Made by a program: the position numbers and the translations under genes | The notes under the pieces: model-generated | Seen by the model: only the letters and a program-made list of their open reading frames with translations | Database searches by the model: none | Told to the model about the DNA's origin: nothing | Assembly (NCBI GenBank): GCA_023426125.1 | Contig: JAFABI010000025.1 | Span: forward strand, 186,001 to 250,000 | DNA from: Bacillota bacterium | Lineage (GTDB): Bacteria; Bacillota; Clostridia; Acetivibrionales; DTU013 | DNA: 64,000 bases | Direction: 5' to 3' | Part shown: positions 1 through 7,411 of the stretch, piece after piece | How positions within the stretch are numbered: the first letter of the stretch is position 1 | Layout: the number at the start of each line of letters is the position of its first letter

Positions 1-176
1 TAAGTATCTTCCCCCTTCAAAACACAGATGAATTCCAGACACCCTTCATGCACATGCGGCACGAGGGGCTCCTGCGCCTTGTCCAGCTTGCAGTATCCAA
101 AGAGCTGCAGACCGTTGATATTAAGTTCCTCCGCCTGCCACATCCGAAGCATGGGTTTTAAAGCGGCGTCGCGCAC
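1..176 (-). CDS. AraC-type regulator, N-terminal cupin part (runs off left edge)
   Basis: Reading the minus strand gives an open frame that leaves the window at base 1. The visible part, about 58 residues, contains LFGYCKLDKAQEPLVPHVHEG followed by CLEFICVLKGE-like sequence, the pattern of the sugar-binding cupin at the N-terminus of AraC/XylS regulators (a histidine-bearing HVHEG strand then an acidic hydrophobic strand). The HTH part would lie outside the window. I chose the GTG at 176 because GAGGAAGG (184-191) stands 7 bases upstream; ATG codons at 152 and 143 have no such site. It is divergent from the UroD-family gene at 666, which it might regulate. Family call is moderately sure, target is inference. 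Confidence 0.6.
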   Translation of the reverse strand, partial: MRDAALKPMLRMWQAEELNINGLQLFGYCKLDKAQEPLVPHVHEGCLEFICVLKGEDT

Positions 177-193
177 GTCGCATCCTTCCTCTG

Positions 194-225
194 ATTTTAA
201 TCCACGCACCTGTGAGAGGTGCGAC
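194..225 (-). CRISPR. Solitary type I-C-like CRISPR repeat
   Basis: On the minus strand this 32-base unit begins GTCGCACC, has a short loop, returns with GGTGCGTGGATT and ends AAAAT. Length, the GTCGC start, the GCACCT/AGGTGC stem and the GTGGATTNAAAT tail are those of the type I-C (Cas5c-processed) repeat family; the usual tail is GTGGATTGAAAT, so this copy has one G-to-A change there. No second repeat is found at spacer distance on either side and no cas gene is in the window. It sits directly before the ribosome site (184-191) of the AraC-like gene, so it is probably in that gene's 5' leader. Confidence 0.55.
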
Positions 226-313
226 ACTGACTGCCTTAATATTCACACTTGCATCATACCATAAAATTGTGCATTGCACTAGAATAAAAGCATGATTTTG
301 ATTCCAGGTGTAA

Positions 314-465
314 AATGGTAAGTGACTATTCAGTTACTGTCATTGCGAGCGAAACGAAGTGGAGCGCGGCAATCTAATGAATGCTGTCTTAGTCAGAAGC
401 AGAGATTGCCACGTCGCTTTGCTCCTCGCAATGACAACCGGGGTAACTGAATAGTCACAATGGTA
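314..465. mobile_element. MITE-like inverted-repeat element with 7-bp target duplication
   Basis: Terminal inverted repeats GTGACTATTCAGTTAC (322-337) and GTAACTGAATAGTCAC (443-458) are perfect over 16 bases. Inside, a second inverted pair contains TGTCATTGCGAGCGAA and its complement CTCGCAATGACA, a widespread bacterial dispersed-repeat core. The 7-mer AATGGTA flanks the element directly at 314-320 and 459-465, as expected for a target-site duplication. No transposase frame is inside, so it is non-autonomous. An intact duplication suggests recent insertion. Confidence 0.65.
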
Positions 466-506
466 GTAATACATAGAGTGCATCGGGAGCCATAGTGTGA
501 AAAAGC

Positions 507-530
507 GTAGGGGTGCGCATTGCGCGTCCG
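507..530. repeat. GCGCAATGCGC-family dispersed repeat, partial copy
   Basis: Contains GTAGGGGTGCGCATTGCGCG followed by TCCG. The same unit, in either orientation, recurs near 19600, 37715-37897 and 60736. It is a REP-like intergenic palindrome; function unknown. Confidence 0.6.
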
Positions 531-665
531 CAAATGCAATCTTACGTCAAACAGCTGCATTAAACGCATTATGTCCAATGACCACTCCTGCATCAGGTTT
601 TTTCATACGAATGACATAAATTTTAAGTTTCCGAATTCTTACGGATACTTTCAGGAGGAAAGAAA

Positions 666-1694
666 ATGACGGGAAGAGAAAGAGTAAGTCAGGTCATGCA
701 CTATAAAAAACCGGATAAGGTGCCGGTACAGTACTATTACACCCCGGTGGGCTACTATGAACACGGGGAAAAGCTGAACGACCTGTATGCCACGCTGCCG
801 GGAGATTTTGAACCTTACCGGCGAATGCCTGTTTCCGGTCCTGCCGCAGGGGAATATGACGAGCAGGGGAACTACCACGCCTTTCACCGGGATGCATGGG
901 GGACGCTCTGGGAATTCCGGATCTTTGGGATCGCAGGAATCCCTGCGGAATTTCCCCTGGCGGACATAGCAAGGCTGGACCGTTATGTCTTCCCGCCCAC
1001 GCCTCCGCTCTCGGGACCGGAATTTGACAAATATTGCGAAATGATCGCAGAACATCAGAAGCAGTATTGTTTTCTGCAGCATGCGGGTTCGCTGTATGAG
1101 AGGATGATTGCGCTGCGCTCCGAAGAAGACGTGCTTTGCGATATCGCGTTGAATGAGCCGGAGATCAATTCACTTGCGGATAAAATCATCGAGCATGACG
1201 CAGCCTATGTCCAACTGGCAGTCGCCGCAAAAGCGGACGGGATTGCTTTTGGAGACGATTATGGCACGGAGCGGGGATTGTTGATGAATCCGGCTACATG
1301 GCGAAGCTTTATCAAGCCCAGATTAAAGGAATTGTTTGCTCCTGCCGTAAAAGCCAACCTGGACATCTTTTTTCACAGCTGCGGCCAGATCGGCGAGATT
1401 CTGGAAGACCTGCGGGAAGTAGGCGTGACCTCTGTCTGGCCCCAGATACCGGTGTATGATATGCAATGGCTGGCGGAGCGCTGCCGGTCCCTTGGACTTT
1501 CGCTGGCCATCCATACCGACCGCGCCCAGACGATGACCTATGGTACTCCGCAGCAGGTGCGCGACCTGGTCAGGAAGGAATATGAGGTTTTTAAAATGGC
1601 AGACGGCGGAGCGTGGTTCTATGTGGAAGCGGATAACGGTTTCCCCTTCGCGAACCTTGAAGCTCTGGTGAATACCATCAAAGAGCTGCGGTGA
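666..1694 (+). CDS. Uroporphyrinogen decarboxylase-family protein (MtaA/CmuA-like)
   Basis: A 342-residue cytosolic protein of the URO-D superfamily. It opens with MTGRERVSQVMHYKKPDKVP, the usual 'mN..RER..a.l..k..DrvP' start of the family, and carries the C-terminal HSCGQIGEILEDL motif (about residues 236-248) in which His and Cys bind zinc in the methyltransferase branch. In Clostridia such proteins usually lie outside haem synthesis and are thought to be corrinoid-protein:cofactor methyltransferases or enzymes of unknown substrate; no hem genes or corrinoid protein are adjacent, so the substrate cannot be given. The ribosome site AGGAGGAAAG precedes the ATG. A terminator follows at 1739-1771. 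The divergent AraC-like gene is a plausible regulator. Confidence 0.8.
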   Translation: MTGRERVSQVMHYKKPDKVPVQYYYTPVGYYEHGEKLNDLYATLPGDFEPYRRMPVSGPAAGEYDEQGNYHAFHRDAWGTLWEFRIFGIAGIPAEFPLADIARLDRYVFPPTPPLSGPEFDKYCEMIAEHQKQYCFLQHAGSLYERMIALRSEEDVLCDIALNEPEINSLADKIIEHDAAYVQLAVAAKADGIAFGDDYGTERGLLMNPATWRSFIKPRLKELFAPAVKANLDIFFHSCGQIGEILEDLREVGVTSVWPQIPVYDMQWLAERCRSLGLSLAIHTDRAQTMTYGTPQQVRDLVRKEYEVFKMADGGAWFYVEADNGFPFANLEALVNTIKELR

Positions 1695-1738
1695 TAAACA
1701 GAGGTCACGTAAAGTATAGGAAATAGGATCAACACCTG

Positions 1739-1771
1739 AAAATCGTTACTGCAAAATGTAGCGATTTTTTA
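1739..1771 (+). terminator. Intrinsic terminator after the UroD-family gene
   Basis: AAATCGTTAC and GTAGCGATTT form a stem with one internal mismatch around an 8-base loop, followed by a run of T. It ends the 666-1694 transcript and so separates it from the cluster that starts at 1893. Confidence 0.7.
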
Positions 1772-1858
1772 TTTATACGCTGTAGTACTAACAGGCGGAC
1801 AGACGTGTCGGTAGAGAACATTTTCCTAGAAATGCAAACTTTTCAAGGGAAGATCATA

Positions 1859-1864
1859 TATAAT
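1859..1864 (+). promoter_or_regulatory. Probable -10 element for the 1.9-7.3 kb cluster
   Basis: TATAAT lies 29 bases before the chosen ATG at 1893, after a terminator. I see no good -35 at 16-18 bases, so the promoter may be weak or activator-dependent. Confidence 0.4.
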
Positions 1865-1892
1865 GGTAGTATAACATGATGTGAGGTTCAAA

Positions 1893-4211
1893 ATGGGCTT
1901 GTATCCTTCATTTCCCTGGCGGAAATTTTATTCGCTTTCACTTAAGGACCTGCTTGAAGCACGTGACTTATACCATCACCATTTAATCAATAAGAAAAAC
2001 GTAGTTGCTACAGCTGTCGGGCTTTATCTTTTCAGAGCAAACGACCCGGAGTTGGTCGACGATTATGCTGCCAGCCGTGGGAACGCGGCGCCCGATTGGC
2101 CTGACGAAGAAAAGCCGCTGGATAAGGTACGGCTTCGTCCTTACTCATGGCCGTGTATTTTAGTATTTGTAAAGGAATGGATACATTACAGGGATTTTTA
2201 CAGGGATGATTCCGCCTCACCGGAAGATATGGTTCCAAGCATGCTGTACATGCCGGACGGCAGGATTGTATCGGTTTGTGTCGTCAAAGCCCCCGCCTGT
2301 GAAACAGAAAAAGAGCCGGTAAATCTTGAAAACCTCATCTTTCCGGATGAATGGGTCGGCGGAGGTTTTCCGGTGATAAAGAAAATACAGGGAGAGGAAA
2401 GGGTTGCTTCCATAGGCTGCCTTGTGACGGACGGCAATCTGATCTACGCGCTTACCAACCGGCATGTCAGCGGAACGGCCGGCGAGGAGGTTTATACCAT
2501 TCGAAGGGGTGAATTGATCCGTATCGGCAAGAGCTCGGAAAAGCAGCTGTCAAGATCGGAATTCAGCAAAGTATATCATGACTGGCCCGGGAAAAACGTA
2601 TTTGTCAATCTTGACGTAGGGCTGATCGAAATTGAGGACATTGATGATTGGACGGCTCAGATTTACGGCATAGGGAGAATAAATGAAATGGCGGACCTCT
2701 ACTGCAATACCATCTCCCTCGACCTGGTCGGTGAAACCGTCCGGGCTTTCGGCTGTGCTTCGCATCAGATGGCGGGGGAGATCAAAGGCCTTTTTTACCG
2801 CTATAAATCCATCGGCGGGTTTGAATACGTCACCGAATTTTTCATAGGACCGGGACAACCAAAAGAAAGAACCCGGAAGTCCTTGGAAAGCCCGGCAGAA
2901 ATACGGGGAGAAGCGGAGACGCCGTTTTGGACCCGGCACGGCGATTCGGGAACCGTATGGCTGCTGGATGCGTACGAAAAAAATCAAAAACCTATACCGA
3001 TTGCCATTCAATGGGGCGGACAGATTTTTGCCAATAGCGAAGGCGGGGCAAAGACGCCGTATGCGCTTGCATCCTGCCTGAGTACCGTGTGCAACCTGCT
3101 GGAGGTCGATATCCTGTGCGACCTCAATACGGGATTGGACGAATACTGGGGAGGAATGGGGCATTATACCATAGGCACCAAGGCGTGTGACATGATTTCG
3201 AATTCAAAATTGAAGCTGTTAATGGAAAATAACAGGAACAGGATCAGCTTTTATGAGCAGGACATTATCAGTGATATTAACCTGGACGGTCTCTCCAAAA
3301 TGCCCTTCGTCCCTCTGGCCGACGTACCGGACCTGGTCTGGAAAGCGAGAAAAGGAAAGTATTTCAGGCCGTGGGAAAGGGTATGCCACTATGCCGATAT
3401 GGATAAGCCGGATAAGGACGGAAGGACGCTTTTTGAATTGTGCAAAAGCAACCTGGAACAAAATGTAGATATCGATGTTTGGCGTGAATTTTATAAGGGA
3501 ATTGAGGAGACGGATGGAGGAATCCTGCCTTTCAGAGTGTGGCAAATTTATAAATGCATGGTGGATTATGTTAAAAAAGGCCAGGTTGCCGAATTTGTGA
3601 CCGCATCGGGAATATTGGCCCATTATGTGGGCGACGCATGCAATCCTCTGCATTTATCCTTTAAGCATGACGGCGACCCCGGCGTCCTTGTTCCGCCGCC
3701 TAAAAAGAAAAAAAACGTCAAAAACGCCGAAGCCGGGATGCAGCCCAAAGGCAAGGGAGTCCACAGCATGTATGAAAACAATATGATTAAGCTTCATACC
3801 ATTGAGATCGTGGATTATATAAACAGGAAAATCGGCAGCGGCATCGAGGCTCCCGGACAGGTAAAAGGGGGTAAAGAGGCGGCAATAAGCGTAATCAACC
3901 TTATGTGCGGCGCATATGAGATGATTTCTCCCGATTGCTTGATTGACGCATATGATGAAATACAAAGCAAAAGAAGCAGGCGTGATGCAGCACACTTTTT
4001 ATGGAACACCCTTGGAAAAAAGACATGCGAACTCATGTACATGGGATGCCGCTGTCTTGCTTCCTTATGGGAAAACGCATGGATCGAAGGCAACGGCGAC
4101 GTTACGGCAGGCGATCTGAGTGCAGTCGGACCGGATGAAATCAGAAGCCTATACCTTAATGCCGGTTTTCTGCCTTCGCTGAAAATAAATGAATTTGAAA
4201 CGGTGCTTTGA
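1893..4211 (+). CDS. Trypsin-like protease fused to a zinc-nuclease/phospholipase-C-like domain
   Basis: I do not recognise a named family for this 772-residue protein. The ATG at 1893 is preferred to the in-frame GTG at 1881 because TGAGGT stands 6 bases before it. Residues about 30-420 look like a chymotrypsin-fold protease: VVATAVGLYLF, then ALTNRHVSG with candidate His191, NLDVGLIEI with Asp241, and RHGDSGTVWLL with Ser352, in the order and spacing of an H-D-S triad; the layout recalls NAL1-type proteases. Residues about 480-760 carry HYADMD (His499), GILAHYVGDACNPLHL (His577, Asp581, His587) and HSMYENN (His624, Glu628), resembling the metal site of S1/P1 nucleases and zinc phospholipases C. 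No signal peptide is seen, so a cytosolic role is likely. It leads a cluster with the next two genes. Catalytic assignments are inference. Confidence 0.6.
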   Translation: MGLYPSFPWRKFYSLSLKDLLEARDLYHHHLINKKNVVATAVGLYLFRANDPELVDDYAASRGNAAPDWPDEEKPLDKVRLRPYSWPCILVFVKEWIHYRDFYRDDSASPEDMVPSMLYMPDGRIVSVCVVKAPACETEKEPVNLENLIFPDEWVGGGFPVIKKIQGEERVASIGCLVTDGNLIYALTNRHVSGTAGEEVYTIRRGELIRIGKSSEKQLSRSEFSKVYHDWPGKNVFVNLDVGLIEIEDIDDWTAQIYGIGRINEMADLYCNTISLDLVGETVRAFGCASHQMAGEIKGLFYRYKSIGGFEYVTEFFIGPGQPKERTRKSLESPAEIRGEAETPFWTRHGDSGTVWLLDAYEKNQKPIPIAIQWGGQIFANSEGGAKTPYALASCLSTVCNLLEVDILCDLNTGLDEYWGGMGHYTIGTKACDMISNSKLKLLMENNRNRISFYEQDIISDINLDGLSKMPFVPLADVPDLVWKARKGKYFRPWERVCHYADMDKPDKDGRTLFELCKSNLEQNVDIDVWREFYKGIEETDGGILPFRVWQIYKCMVDYVKKGQVAEFVTASGILAHYVGDACNPLHLSFKHDGDPGVLVPPPKKKKNVKNAEAGMQPKGKGVHSMYENNMIKLHTIEIVDYINRKIGSGIEAPGQVKGGKEAAISVINLMCGAYEMISPDCLIDAYDEIQSKRSRRDAAHFLWNTLGKKTCELMYMGCRCLASLWENAWIEGNGDVTAGDLSAVGPDEIRSLYLNAGFLPSLKINEFETVL

Positions 4212-4243
4212 TTTCCCCGGAAATAGGATAACGGAGGTGTGAT

Positions 4244-5452
4244 ATGCCGAATATTGTATGCGTTGTAACCGGTCCGGTCGTCGGGCTGCGTTCGGCATGG
4301 TTTCTTGAGGATTGTGTAAACCTTGCAAAAAAAGCAGGCAGAAAGCTTGCCGTAATTGATTTTTTTGACGAATTGCTCCAACTGGAAGGCTTTAAGCCAC
4401 GGAATGCATTTGAAAGAATATCCTGCATTGGAGGGCTGGTCGACGCCTACCAGTACCAATTCCGGCTGATGCGGGAAAAGGCGTATCTCTCCGTCAGCCG
4501 CAGGATTTCCGAGCTTGAAAATGATGTGAATGTGATACTGAGAGTGCCGCTTACCATTGAATGGAGAGGTTTCGTGCATGAGTTCAAAGATTATTGCAGC
4601 ATTTCACAGTTGATTAAACCCGACAGGGTGATCACACTGATCGATGCGGAATGGAAAATTTATGAGCGGTTACTGACAGACTATGGAAAATACGCGGTCG
4701 AAAAGGTGACCCATGCGGAGGATAAGGTGAGTATAAGCCAGATCCTTCGCTGGCTTGGTTCTGAAGTATCCAGAAGCGAAGACCTGGCCGCATGGGCGGA
4801 AATGCTGACGGGAAAGAAGGTGGAGCATTATGTTTTGGGTATTGAAACACCGGGGCTTTTCGACAGGAGCTTTTATGTCAGGGATATCGACAATATGGTG
4901 AAATTTGCTACGGAAAGAAACTTGCTTTCTTTTTATGTATCCTATTCAATGACGGTTGCCAAAGAGGATGTCAGAGAGGAAATCAATGAAGCCATATGCA
5001 GATTAAGAAATTACGGCGCAGTGATAGACCCCGCGTCCATCGAGATTAAGCAGAATGCTTCAAATGAAGACGAAGACGCCACATTTTCCTATACGGTCTG
5101 CCGTGATTTGCAATGGTATGTAAAAAAGACGGACATTGTGGCAGCTTTTCATCCGTATGAAGGCATGCCTCCCTTAAGTACCGGAATGATGGACGAACTT
5201 GGGCATGCAAAAGCTTTTTTCAAGGAGCGGTACTTCGTCCTGGGCTCCGGTGCGGGCAGTCCGTTCACCGGCGGTAACTTTGTCCCAAAGGAAAACTTGT
5301 TTAAAAGGGTAGAAGACTTTTTTGATTATATTGAGAATAAAAGGACGCCTGCAATCAAGCCCGAGCTAAAGGCTATTGCCGACGGCTACGCCGATTATCA
5401 GAAAGAGGTTGTGGAAAAAAAGAAAAAAATCACAGGAGCAATGCCGTCATGA
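4244..5452 (+). CDS. Nucleotide kinase/deoxyribosyltransferase-like protein of unknown function
   Basis: A 402-residue protein, second in the 1.9-7.3 kb cluster, 32 bases after the protease gene and with a GGAGGTG site 5 bases upstream. The N-terminus IVCVVTGPVVGLRS followed by a helix and KLAVIDFFDELLQ looks like the start of a P-loop nucleotide kinase, but where GxxxxGKS is expected it reads GPVVGLRS, lacking the Walker Lys. The C-terminal part, KTDIVAAFHPY...PLSTGMMDELGHAKA, resembles the nucleoside 2-deoxyribosyltransferase-like fold in which a Ser and Glu near 'S.G...E...A' contact nucleotides. This is a pattern-level resemblance only. Its stop overlaps the next start (ATGA), so translation is probably coupled. 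No function is assigned. Confidence 0.5.
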   Translation: MPNIVCVVTGPVVGLRSAWFLEDCVNLAKKAGRKLAVIDFFDELLQLEGFKPRNAFERISCIGGLVDAYQYQFRLMREKAYLSVSRRISELENDVNVILRVPLTIEWRGFVHEFKDYCSISQLIKPDRVITLIDAEWKIYERLLTDYGKYAVEKVTHAEDKVSISQILRWLGSEVSRSEDLAAWAEMLTGKKVEHYVLGIETPGLFDRSFYVRDIDNMVKFATERNLLSFYVSYSMTVAKEDVREEINEAICRLRNYGAVIDPASIEIKQNASNEDEDATFSYTVCRDLQWYVKKTDIVAAFHPYEGMPPLSTGMMDELGHAKAFFKERYFVLGSGAGSPFTGGNFVPKENLFKRVEDFFDYIENKRTPAIKPELKAIADGYADYQKEVVEKKKKITGAMPS

Positions 5453-7272
5453 ACGATAGCTATTCAGAAAGATTGTTAAAACTGGAATGCGAACTATCCT
5501 CTTACTGCAATACAACGGAAAAATCAGGCGTGGAGTATGTCCGGGGATATTACCGGTGCTTGCGGGAGATCGTGCATCTATTTGAAGATGCATCCTCCGA
5601 AGGCCGGAAAACAAATCAAATGGATGAGGACTTCGGCAGGAAACTCCGGGAACTTGCCGAGACGGCCTTTGAGCGCCTCGGCGGTTATTCGTATCCCTGC
5701 ATTGCATCATTGAAGGATTATGAGCATCACCTGTACGGACCGTTTCTTGGAGTAAGCGATGAAGGCAGCGCTGCGGCTGCCGTCAGAGAGGCGGCGGTTA
5801 ATTCTCCGAAAGCGAGATGTTTCAGGAGCCCCGCGCCCCTGGTTACAGGAGTGGCTGTGGACGCCGAACGGCTCGGAGCAATGGGTGAGACGGCGGCAGG
5901 ACCCGACGAGTACAAAAAAATCCGTCTCGATACGGCCGGCCGTATCCTGGCAACGGCCAATATAGGCGGGAGCGTTAACCTGCGGTATTATAAAAGAAGT
6001 CCTGTCATTAAAATACCCGGAAATCTTGCAGTTTCCGAAGCGGCTGAGCTTTCGGACAAAATAAAAAACGTCCTGCTGCCTTTTGTTTTTACACCGGACA
6101 ACAAGCCGAGGCCGGTCACGGTCTTTCTCTCCCTGGGACGTGGCGCCGTCGGGCCGGAAAGCCTTGCTGCCCTGAAGGCCGTCGTAATGCCTTTTCAAAA
6201 CGAAGAATTCTGCGATCCCGAATATCACAAGATAGGCCTTCACATCCGGGTGTCCAGGGGAAAAAGAGGTGTTGAAAGGCTCCTTTACGCCATCGATGCC
6301 GCAAGGCTGTTAAATATCGAGGAAGTGACGGCAGAGGGTGCGTGTCTTTCGAAAGTGGAAGAAATGTCCCTGCTGCCCGGGTTGATAAATTATTTCAATG
6401 AAGAGCAGGTGGAGAAAATCCTGAAATATGCCGGAGACAAGAAGGTAAAAGTCGCACCTCATCCTAGGATTGATCTTGAGTCCATTGCAAGAAGCATCGC
6501 CATATCCCTGGGCTGTGTGAGAAATATGGGTTTTGACCTTGCCAAGTACGGCTTGCTCCCTTTAACGGCGGAGGAATGCGGAAAGGTGGCCGGTATGATC
6601 GAAGGATGGTTTCCCATGTGGACTGCGGCGCCGGTCCTGTATGTCGATTATCCGGTCTATTCCGACGAGAAGATTTTCAGGAAAGACAGCATTGCGGAAG
6701 GAATCAGGCTATGGTTGGAAAGGATGTCGGAATGCAGGCCTCCGTTAGTACTGATCGATACCTTCAATAAATCAAAAGGATACCGGATATTAAAACGGAA
6801 CGACGGTGACAGGAAAGGCCTGCTAAGTCTTGATGATGTCCTGTGTATCGACAAATTGGGGAAGGAAATGGGAATAAGGATCTTATGGGCGGGAGGCATT
6901 TCCTTGTCCCAGGTCTATACCTTCGGCAAGCTGGAGGTGTTTGGAATCTATGTGACCTCGGCAGTCTCAAAAAGTATTCCCGTTACGGAGGAGTATAGCA
7001 GCGATCCTGTCCTGGATGAGCAGAAAGAACCGGCTTATCCGGGCGTGTATCTTGCAAAATTACTCCTTGAAGCCGGATTTCTTGCCGCAAAACTGCTGGA
7101 TTACGGAATCTCCGACCTGGCCGGCGCCATAGAGACGGAAGCGGAAAGACTTCTAAAATACCTTGACGGGAAAAATCTGTGGGAGGCCTATGAATATGCA
7201 AGGGTAAAGCTGGATGCGCTGATCCTTTCCGGATGGGAGAAGCATTTCAGCCGCCAGGGCATACCGGTATAA
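5449..7272 (+). CDS. Large cluster protein with a TIM-barrel-like C-terminal region (MfnB-like?)
   Basis: A 607-residue protein starting inside the stop of the previous gene (ATGA overlap). Residues 1-100 are helical and charged. The rest looks like alpha/beta barrel sequence. The stretch LVLIDTFNKSKGYRILKR, then LCIDKLGKEMGIRILWAGGI and FGIYVTSAVSK (about residues 440-520), resembles the order 'D..KDG...L...G....LAGSL....GvRgA' of the DUF556/MfnB (4-HFC-phosphate synthase) barrel, including a Lys after the Asp. Similarity is weak and the length is more than double that of MfnB. No membrane segment or signal peptide is visible. It ends the cluster; the next gene has its own promoter. Function unknown. 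Confidence 0.5.
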   Translation: MNDSYSERLLKLECELSSYCNTTEKSGVEYVRGYYRCLREIVHLFEDASSEGRKTNQMDEDFGRKLRELAETAFERLGGYSYPCIASLKDYEHHLYGPFLGVSDEGSAAAAVREAAVNSPKARCFRSPAPLVTGVAVDAERLGAMGETAAGPDEYKKIRLDTAGRILATANIGGSVNLRYYKRSPVIKIPGNLAVSEAAELSDKIKNVLLPFVFTPDNKPRPVTVFLSLGRGAVGPESLAALKAVVMPFQNEEFCDPEYHKIGLHIRVSRGKRGVERLLYAIDAARLLNIEEVTAEGACLSKVEEMSLLPGLINYFNEEQVEKILKYAGDKKVKVAPHPRIDLESIARSIAISLGCVRNMGFDLAKYGLLPLTAEECGKVAGMIEGWFPMWTAAPVLYVDYPVYSDEKIFRKDSIAEGIRLWLERMSECRPPLVLIDTFNKSKGYRILKRNDGDRKGLLSLDDVLCIDKLGKEMGIRILWAGGISLSQVYTFGKLEVFGIYVTSAVSKSIPVTEEYSSDPVLDEQKEPAYPGVYLAKLLLEAGFLAAKLLDYGISDLAGAIETEAERLLKYLDGKNLWEAYEYARVKLDALILSGWEKHFSRQGIPV

Positions 7273-7310
7273 GAGAATACGAGAATGGCATTGAAATCCA
7301 TAAAAAAACT

Positions 7311-7365
7311 GTTAGGCCTATTGCAGCATTTTAGTAAGATTGATAAAATGCTTATTGTCCCTAAC
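7311..7365 (+). promoter_or_regulatory. Promoter embedded in a nested palindrome, upstream of the dehydrogenase
   Basis: TTGCAG (7321-7326) and TAAAAT (7344-7349) are separated by 17 bases, a sigma-A type promoter. The same bases lie in a perfect inverted repeat AGCATTTTA (7325-7333) / TAAAATGCT (7344-7352), with outer arms GTTAGG (7311-7316) / CCTAAC (7360-7365). An operator covering both promoter boxes is the simplest reading; a hairpin is the alternative. Confidence 0.5.
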
Positions 7366-7411
7366 GTGAATACTGCATTAAAAGTATCGATAAATGGAGG
7401 TATTGCTTTAA

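Larger units (their letters stand above)
226..665. other. Intergenic region with repeats, no gene
   Basis: Between the AraC-like gene and the UroD-family gene I see no convincing coding frame. It holds the MITE-like element at 314-465 and a GCGCATTGCGC repeat at 507-530, then AT-rich sequence leading to the AGGAGG ribosome site at about 653-658. Confidence 0.6.

Noticed and set aside
651..1082. Minus-strand frame opposite the UroD-family gene
   Set aside because: It mirrors a well-supported gene with clear family motifs and a ribosome site, and its own translation has no recognisable domain.
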